Assembly: GCF_905475345.1 (NCBI RefSeq)
Contig: NC_066598.1
Location: 5,102,001-5,166,000, forward strand
Length of the DNA stretch: 64,000 nucleotides
Direction: 5' to 3'
From: Vespula vulgaris
Taxonomy: Eukaryota > Arthropoda > Insecta > Hymenoptera > Vespidae
The notes under the pieces were generated by a model. The model did no database searches. It saw only the letters and a program-made list of their open reading frames with translations, and was not told the DNA's origin. Below are positions 57,136 to 64,000 of the stretch, piece after piece. Position 1 is the first letter of the stretch. Every line of letters starts with the position of its first letter. The position numbers and the translations under genes are program-made.

Positions 57136-58480
57136 TTAACCCTTATAGTGCTGAACACCGATCGTTAGCAAAATTTGTGAAAAATGCCAACGACGATATA
57201 TCGTTATGTATGTGATGGCGCTTTACTATTCGCATTACGAGAGAACCTTCTCTCAAAAGAAATTTATAAATTTCTCTGCAGAAGACCTACATATGTGTAG
57301 TGTTTCACGAATTGAAAAAATTTTTATGGATTTAACTTTTTGTTACATCCCGCGATGGTTAGACCGAGACTGAGTATACGCTAGAGCCATATAATGGAAA
57401 TTCAATATAGAATTTGCTTGAAATCGTAATCATAGATTTTAAATTTACACTGTTTAGAACAGAACATTTTCTTATGTTTCACAAAATAAATTTATATCGA
57501 CAGGGCGAGAGTAAAATTTTTTATTCTTTCCTTGGCCTCTGTAACTATCGTGTTTGTTTCTTAGTAATCAGTGTTCAAAAAACATCTTGGTTCTTGTTTT
57601 TGACACGTTTACAATTAGCAACAGAAAAAGAATTTTTGAATTTTGTGGCTGTCTTATACAAAATATATCGTTATAGATGATGCAGAAATAATTCAATTAA
57701 TTTACTGATTTTGAACCTGTTGTTGCCCATGCAAATAATAAATTTAAATTTCATTATTCACCTAGCATTTAAATATAAATGAATCATTAGTAAGCATGAA
57801 AAATAGATTATCACTGATATAATATTTACCAAATACAGAGTACGACATCAAATTTTGAATGTTAACCGATGCAACCTCTCATTATTGCTCATCATTCTTT
57901 TGCTATCATGGAGCCAAGTATAAAAATCACAAATATAAAATGAAAGAAAAAGGTCTTGCTCATGTTGTTGTATATAAACTACTGAATATGGGTAATTATT
58001 TTATTAAGGAATACCTTATAATAGCTGACAATTTTTTACAAATATTGCATCAGTAAGATCTCTATTTGAAAAACATATATTTTTGACTGGTACAATACAC
58101 ATAAAGAGAAAATATATTCCACCACATATAAAACAAAAATTACATATGGGCGAATATAAATATTCTCGAAACAGGGAAATATTATTAGAGAGCAAAAAAA
58201 TTGCAGAAACAGAATGTATTATTTTTATCGACACATGGAATACCCCAAAATAAAACTGTCATAATTTAGAGAAGAAATCAGCAACAAGAAGTCGTAAAAC
58301 TATTAATCATACATAATTACAACTAAAACTATAACACCAAAATGATTGGTTCTGCAATTTTATTTTAAAACTCGTACTTCATGTTACATTTCTTTTCCGC
58401 AATGATGTAATAACTTTTGCAGCGATAACTAAAGAAATAATATAATGAATTTTTTTTTTTTATTTATTCAAAATCAAAAT
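57136..58480 (+). mobile_element. piggyBac-like element, left end and transposase relic
   Basis: TTAACCCTTATAGTGC (57,136) is a typical piggyBac-type end and follows the LINE tail directly. Transposase fragments on the same strand are KEKGLAHVVVYKLLNMGNYF and IADNFLQIL (57,943-58,050), containing the second catalytic Asp region with D retained, LTGTIHIKRKYIPPHIKQKL (58,083-58,142), MGEYKYSRN and LLIIHNYN (about 58,293). The order fits a PGBD4-type piggyBac protein. Stops occur between blocks and the N-terminal part was not recognised. The right TTAA end was not found. Confidence 0.65.
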
Positions 58481-58899
58481 AATTTTGTATTATAGCTACT
58501 TATACCAATACCAATCAAAATGTAACTTGTAAAAGTATAAAAGAGTTATACAATCTGTTTACTGAACCCAAATTAACCAGCTTCCTTGTTTTGTAGAACT
58601 TCTCAGACTTTTTTAGAATTTTTACTACTTATCATTCAATATAAAGGCGTCAATTATCAGGATAATCAGGATAATCATAATCGAACCGAATCAACCATAA
58701 TATTAATGCAAAAATAATGTATTCTTTCATAAATATCTTCACTCATTCATTTAGATCTAGAAACGTAGAATGTGAATTGAAGTTTTTCTTAGGAATATTT
58801 TGTTATAAAATTTTCTGGTCATATATTTGGCGCCATAATGTAAACATAGCCATCAGAACAGTTAAGCTTGATTGTTGCACACAATCACTCTATGTATAT

Positions 58900-59180
58900 T
58901 TTTTGATAATTATCTGTCAGTATGTGTAAAATTTTTTCATTAAAAAATAAAAAAACCACCCGGTGTAACATCGGAAGATTTAATTTTATTAGAAGCTCTT
59001 TTTCCTGATGAATGTAAATGATTTTTGTTTGCTGGTAAACTCGTTCGACTGGATATTATCCAATGAACCAACAGTATTGATCAATTCCTCCTCTTTTTCT
59101 ATAGCCAATTCTTCTAACATTTCCTCAAGGTCTTCACTTTCATATGCATCCTCGTTATCCAAGCTTGAACTTATTAAATT
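58900..59180 (-). pseudogene. piggyBac-like transposase N-terminal relic
   Basis: The minus strand from 59,172 encodes SSSLDNEDAYESEDLEEML and EELAIEKEEEL, an acidic N-terminus, then after a stop region GFLFFNEKILHILTDNYQKI (58,905-58,967), which resembles the F-F-x-D-x-x-L-x-x-I-V-x-E-T-N-x-Y block that follows the acidic part in piggyBac transposases. It is on the opposite strand from the catalytic fragments at 57,860-58,300, so it belongs to a different or inverted copy. A related acidic segment lies at 48,933-49,064. Confidence 0.5.
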
Positions 59181-59714
59181 TTATATCTAATCTTTCTTGT
59201 AAAACTGACTATTTCTTCATTACTATTTCGCTCACTTTCAATTATATTTTTATGCTATCCAACAAACACTTTGAGAATAAAATAATATTTTTGGATATTT
59301 GAGAATAAATAATAATAATCACAGATATGCTTGTTAAAAAAAAATATGCTTCTCGACCAAATAAATGTTCTGGGTTAAGTAGCATGAGACCTTTCACAGA
59401 TCCTTTATTTTTTCATAAAAAATGAAGGCTCAGTAACGTTAGGTCACCAATCACGCACGTACCTACTTTTAAACAGATTGCGTCGTATCGCTATTCCAGT
59501 TAATCACTTTGTATCTACACACTGTCCATAGATTTACCCATAGATTTGATTATCAGATTTAAGTCCTGCAGTAACTTAATCGATTTTCACTGGGCGATCA
59601 ACGTATTAAAGAAATGTTTATGAGGATAAGAGAACTGAGAGAACAATTATCATATTCCTAAAGTGAAGGACAAAGTTTTTAAGTATTTTTGACTTACTTT
59701 GATGAACTCGACAA
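59181..59714. other. AT-rich DNA, no recognised gene
   Basis: Spacer between piggyBac-like and Jockey-like relics. No motif recognised. Confidence 0.4.
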
Positions 59715-60090
59715 TAAATAATCTGAGCATATGTGAATGAAATGCAAATGAATTAAGAAAAAGAATAGAAGAACTGATAGAATATCTGAATAGAAATAGC
59801 ATAGTTATATTACATAAATGGAAATAGATATAAAGACATCATGAAAATCAAAATCGAAAACTATACTGTGACAAGAATTCATAAAAGTAACACAACAGAA
59901 AAATTATGATCATTATAAAAAATAATATATCATACAAACAAGTACAAATAAAAAACACTTTTCTCATCATTTCTTAACACAACTTTTTTCAAAGAAAATA
60001 AATAGATCTAATAATAGATGTATTAATCTATGTCGCAAGCAAAATTAAAAATATCAAATCTAAGCTTCACGAATTATTCGAGAAAATAAT
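59715..60090 (+). pseudogene. Jockey-type LINE endonuclease N-terminus relic
   Basis: NLSIC, a stop in place of Trp, then NANELRKRIEELIEYLNRNS and IVIL (59,721-59,817). The block W-N-A-N-G-L-x-x-x-x-x-E-L-x-x-F-L opens the AP-endonuclease of Jockey/I-type LINEs. ENYTVTRIHKSN (59,857-59,892) and IIKNNISYK (59,913-59,939) continue the order. The catalytic Glu/Asp/His blocks are not recognisable. A Gag relic of the same type of element follows it rather than preceding it. Confidence 0.6.
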
Positions 60091-60204
60091 AGTAAACTAA
60101 TACATGCGAAAATTAGAACTTAAAGTCAATAATTGCTAAACCATATTATTCAGACTCAATGTTACAAATTTGGTAATTTAAGGAATGTAAGCAGAACCGA
60201 CAAG

Positions 60205-60285
60205 AAACACTGTAGAAATTTTTTGTAGAAATTTACTGTAGATTCTTGTAGAAATTCACTATAGAAATTCTGGTAGATTCACTTC
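60205..60285. repeat. Short minisatellite, TGTAGAAATT(CACTA) units
   Basis: Five to six imperfect units of 13-25 bp containing TGTAGAAATT or TGTAGATTC in direct orientation. It lies between the Jockey endonuclease and Gag relics. Confidence 0.8.
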
Positions 60286-60299
60286 ACAAATTAAAATAT

Positions 60300-61475
60300 T
60301 GGGGTGATAGAAAGAGGATAACTCTTATAAACAAATTTGATGCACTATCAAAAGAAAGTCAATCAGAAATGAAAACCGACACTGAAATTAATCCACAAGA
60401 AAAACATCAAAACAAAACCAATCAACAACAAAATATAAGCCAACAAAAACCTGGGTTAATGATAACCACAAATAAGTTTCTTCTACTAATATTACATGAT
60501 ACCATAAAAACGTTAAGCTGGTAAAGATGCTAATTCACTAACTCAAGGCAAGTTTTCTATAAAATACTACCTAGAAGAAACAAAAATCTTCACAACAACA
60601 TAGAGATTTCAGTACGCTCAAGAAATATTTTCAAAGTAAAGATGCAAGAGTTCAGACTTACACTGACAAATCAGAAAAGCAGAAAACCTTTGTAATCAAA
60701 GGTCTTCGATAGGAAACAGAATCAAACGTCATAATTAAAAAGCTGGAGAAATTAGGACTCAAATCCAACCGTATGAATCTTACAAAAAATACAGTATAGA
60801 GTCCTATTTATGGCCACAATGTCAGTAGAAGTATAACTTGATCAACTTGGAGATAAGGTGAAATACCTATGCCTTACGAAAGTTTTTTGAGAAAATTATG
60901 CTACAAAACGAAGAATCTCTCGATGTCATAGATATTAAGAGTGGGGATAAACGAGAATAAAAAACTGTCATACTGATCCAGCCTGTTTGAAATGTGCTGA
61001 TAATCACCTTACTAAGGATTGGCCAAAAGCAAAAGATCAACACCAGCAAAATGTACAAACTACAGCTTAAGCCATCCAGCGCAACCCATAACAGTATTAA
61101 CGGAGTATTTAAGAAAAGTCAAAAGACAATTAAATTGACCCTGACCTGAACAGAGACGATGGCAGCAGCAACAACGCCTTTGTTGCCAACGAAAGAACAA
61201 CTCAATTAAATTTAAAGGATAACAAGGACTTCCCCTCAATTGATACAAACACAAAAGACGCAGCAGTAGTGACCCGTTCAATGATACCAAAGTACATGAT
61301 AAATCCAAACGAAAAAAGAAAAAAGTATGCAAATAGCATTGACAGGCATGTTAATAGTCAATATTCAACAGTAAACATAAATAATGTATCAAAATTATTG
61401 GAGATAACTAATGAAATAAGGAAAATTAAACAAATTTGTAAACTTAAAAAAATTAAACTGTTAACAACTTAGCTC
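60300..61475 (+). pseudogene. Jockey-type LINE Gag (ORF1) relic
   Basis: Plus-strand blocks: RVQTYTDKSEKQKTFVIKGL (60,647-60,707) and NVIIKKLEKLGLKSNRMNLT (60,726-60,786), the basic domain before the zinc knuckles in Jockey Gag. Then CHTDPACLKCADNHLTKD (60,970-61,015) with zinc knuckle cysteines, followed by the K-x-x-D-x-x-P-A-K-C arrangement with the spacing disturbed. A 67-codon frame to 61,472 ends in NVSKLLEITNEIRKIKQICK, matching the leucine-rich end of such Gag proteins. At least six frame changes or stops are present. Intact, it would coat the LINE RNA. Confidence 0.7.
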
Positions 61476-61720
61476 ATTAATAATTAATAGTTTAGCTTAG
61501 TAATGTAGAAATAAATCAAAACAATTTAATCTAATATTAATCATAAGAGTCCTTATTTAAGTACGATTTGTAATAATGCTTGAGAACAACATATGCTATT
61601 ATCGTCTTTCTTTTTATTTTCTTATTTTTTTCTTTCTTATTCATTGATCTTCAATTGTCATTTGAATAAAATTCTGTTGTGTTTGGATTGAATGTTATTT
61701 AGTGAAAAAGAAATTAAAAG
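61476..61720. other. AT-rich spacer, possible mariner 5' untranslated region
   Basis: No gene. The right part probably belongs to the mariner element that follows, but I could not identify its terminal repeat. Confidence 0.35.
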
Positions 61721-62760
61721 ATGAGCAAAGAAGAAAAGGTGCATTATGTTTTATGAGTTTCAGAGAGGTGTAATCATTGGAATTACCACAAAAAATATTC
61801 AAGATGTTTTTCAAAAATATGCACCAGTAATATGAACCATTAAGAAATTGTTTGAGAAATTTAGACGTGGCGATTTCAATCTAAGTGATGAACCTGGTCA
61901 ATAAAGCTTTAGTCGCCCTTCTAGCATACATAATGACATTATGCACAATTTAGTGCACAATGATCCATGAATTTCAAACAAAAAGATTATATAGAATCTC
62001 AACATTGACAAATAAACTGCATTTGAATATTTAAAAAAATTGAGTACACATTGAAACTCGATCTGTGAGTACCACACTTACTTACCGAAACGAACAAATT
62101 GAATCGAGTTTTTGCAGCATTTTCTTCATTTGGCCAATTAAACAAAGAACCGTTTTTGGATGAACTGAAGACAGGTATGAAAAATGAATCTTGTACGACA
62201 ATGTTCAACGTAAACGAACTTGGAAAATTACAAATGAACGTGCAAAACCCATAGCAAAACTCAATTTGCATCCTGCGGAAATGATGCTTTCTGTTTGGTA
62301 GAATCACCAAGGAATAATTTATTTTGAACTACTGCTCACTGTTCAAACGATTAATTCTGTTAAATATTATCAACAATTAGAAAATTAAAAAATAGCGATT
62401 TAAGAAAAGCGTCCAATTTTGGTTCATAAAAGTTAAGGGAGTTATCTTTCACCAGGATAACGCAAAACAGCATACTACAAAACAGACCTTGAAAGAAATT
62501 GAAATGGGATGTCTTATTTCATCCACCGTATTCTATAGATATTGCACCATTAGATTATCACCTATTTCGGTCATTACAAAATAATCTCAATGGGAAGAAA
62601 TTGGCATCTTTGAAAATCGTCAAAAGCCACATCTCTGCTTTCTTTAACGCTAAACCAAGTCTGGTTTTACTATCGAGGCATCAAAATGCTACCAGAATGT
62701 TGGGAAAAGATTGTAGAAAGCAACGGTGACTATATAATTGATTAATAAAAACATTTCGCG
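61721..62760 (+). pseudogene. Mariner transposase relic, nearly full length
   Basis: From about 61,746: IMFYEFQRGVIIGITTKNIQ, DVFQKYAPVI, one stop in place of Trp, then KLFEKFRRGDFNLSDEPGQ (DNA-binding domain); KTHSKTQF/AKLNLHPAEMMLSVWWNH in shifted frames (62,250-62,310), YFELLLTVQTINSVKYYQQL, KRPILVHKS, then FHPPYSIDIAPLDYHLFRSL (62,517-62,576) and NNLNGKKLASLKIVKSHISA. The D-x-A-P-x-D-Y-H-L-F box holds the third catalytic Asp of the D,D34D mariner family. Roughly 340 codons are spanned, the family's full length. About eight frame breaks or stops make it inactive. TIRs not identified. Confidence 0.85.
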
Positions 62761-63244
62761 CATCAAATTACTGTTAGAGTATTTATGCGTAATCGAATAT
62801 TTACACTCATCCAATACAACTAACATTAATTTATTCTCCCTTTATTTCGTATTATGTTCCTTGTTGAATTTTGTAAATATCATTCTTACCATTTTCTAAT
62901 GATTTTTTTCTCTTACCAAATTACATCAAACTGGTTTATTTATAGTATAATTCTTTCGGTTGGCACTAAAAAGGTTAGGACCGTTGCAATATGGACGTGC
63001 TCATATTTAACTTTTATATCCTGTTTATGTAAACTCATAGTTCTCTCCTTTTTGTATTGTTCACAAATTAATTTCAAAGCATTACATACTATCAATTTAA
63101 AACTCCAACAGATTATCGATCCAGCACGTTTGATTATCATTCCACCTACAGTTTTATCTTAGTTTCTTTTTGCTTTGTACGCATTGCTTATCGAAAATCT
63201 GTAGTGATCCGTAGTGTGCTTTTGTTGAATTAAATAAATAGAAA
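62761..63244. other. AT-rich DNA, no recognised gene
   Basis: Overlapping open frames on both strands (62,854-63,162 plus; 62,940-63,140 minus) have no recognised motif. The region just before 63,245 would be the leader of the copia element. Confidence 0.4.
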
Positions 63245-63840
63245 AATGGCAGATAAAAAAACACAACATTATAAAATTTGACGGTACGAATTTCGTTTTA
63301 TAGAAATATAGTGTGTCTTACTTGTACCACAAGATTTAATGGATTTCGTTAATGAAACTGACAATGCAGCCAAAAAAAGACAAGTGCATTAATAAAATGG
63401 AAAAAATGGAAAAGATGTCAATCTAAAACGCCTCAGCTAATTCTCCTCAGCTCTATAAAAACAGCATTGCGTGTCAATTTAATAAATTTTTCAATACCAA
63501 AAGAAATCTGGAGAAAATTGAATATACTGCATGGTGACACTATTAAAGATATAACAAGTAGTTGGCGAGATTTTTATAAGCTTTTGTAAATTTAATATCA
63601 ATACTAGTTGATTTGTAACAATTCTAATTGAGAAATTCGAAACTATTTGCAAAAGGCTAGATAATGCAGATAAAACAAATCTTCCGAGAGTGTGGTAATG
63701 CTGAGGTTGCTAGTCTACCATCAAAATTCTTTACATTTAGAATGACCTGGAGAAGTAAAACCAAGACTAAACGGAAAAAAGAAAGTTTAATAACTATAAT
63801 AATTTGAGAAGATAAATGCCTCATATCAACCGAAAAAAGA
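63245..63840 (+). pseudogene. Copia-like Gag relic at the right edge
   Basis: It opens at ATG 63,246 (MADKK), then a shifted IIKFDGTNFV, the F-D-G-x-N-[FY] box of Ty1/copia Gag. Later IKTALRVNLINFSIPKEIWR and KLNILHGDTIKDIT (63,459-63,560) match the core with its conserved K-E-[IV]-W-x-x-L. Then AEVASLPSKFFTFRMTWRSK (63,702-63,761) and KKESLITIII-EDK, the L-I-x-x-L-x-x-E-E block before the zinc knuckle. Frames shift at least three times. Pol genes would lie beyond the window. Confidence 0.7.
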
Positions 63841-64000
63841 GAAACATCATTAGTTCTAAGGGCAAAGAATTTGAACTTATAATTAAAAAATACAAATAAA
63901 AGAAATATAATAGAAACTTGGCCACAAATTGGAAGATATAGTCATTTAGGAAATTTAGAAGTAAATGTAAAGAATATGATTAATACACAGAAAAACTAAT

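Overview
The window is very AT-rich eukaryotic DNA, most likely from an insect. The best guess is Hymenoptera (ant, bee or wasp), judged from the mix of decayed transposons; this is an inference that the sequence does not prove. I recognise no intact host protein-coding gene in 64 kb. The only gene that looks functional is a tRNA-Asp(GTC) at 39,800-39,871 on the minus strand. Nearly every other recognisable piece is a transposable-element relic full of stops and frameshifts. Together with a large satellite at the left edge this suggests heterochromatin (pericentromeric, subtelomeric or a gene desert).

Layout. 1-10,672: a satellite array with a monomer of about 120 bp. It is organised in nested units: monomer, then a unit of about 3.4 kb, then a unit of 6,801 bp whose first 2,985 bp recur without a difference that I could see. 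10,572-11,373: the array edge, where decayed monomers alternate with a non-satellite segment in a 390-400 bp tandem duplication. 11,374-20,940: AT-rich DNA with microsatellites, a gypsy-type reverse transcriptase relic, a copia-like LTR/Gag start and a strong hairpin. 20,940-37,560: two copies of a dispersed repeat, one interrupted by a Tc1-like element; between them a possible TIR element, a piggyBac-like relic with TTAA ends, the 3' half of an R2-like LINE, a Gag fragment, a second Tc1-like relic and a mariner-like fragment. 37,635-42,100: the 5' part of another R2-like LINE, a SAP-domain Gag relic, the tRNA, a LINE fragment and a third Tc1-like relic.

42,150-47,100: an errantivirus-like Gag/protease relic, a type-B DNA polymerase relic of Polinton/Maverick type whose catalytic aspartates are both asparagine, an orphan piggyBac end and a fourth Tc1-like relic, back to back. 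47,790-54,000: two related GC-richer segments, an R1/Jockey-type LINE reverse transcriptase interrupted by a 496-bp insertion, and copia fragments in scrambled order. 54,840-64,000: an RTE-type LINE (endonuclease to C-terminus), piggyBac-like relics, Jockey-type endonuclease and Gag relics, a nearly complete but dead mariner, and a copia Gag running off the right edge.

The genes do not form a pathway. The window records repeated colonisation by at least eight element families, mutual nesting and slow decay beside a still-evolving satellite. All family calls come from motifs read by eye; no database search was possible.
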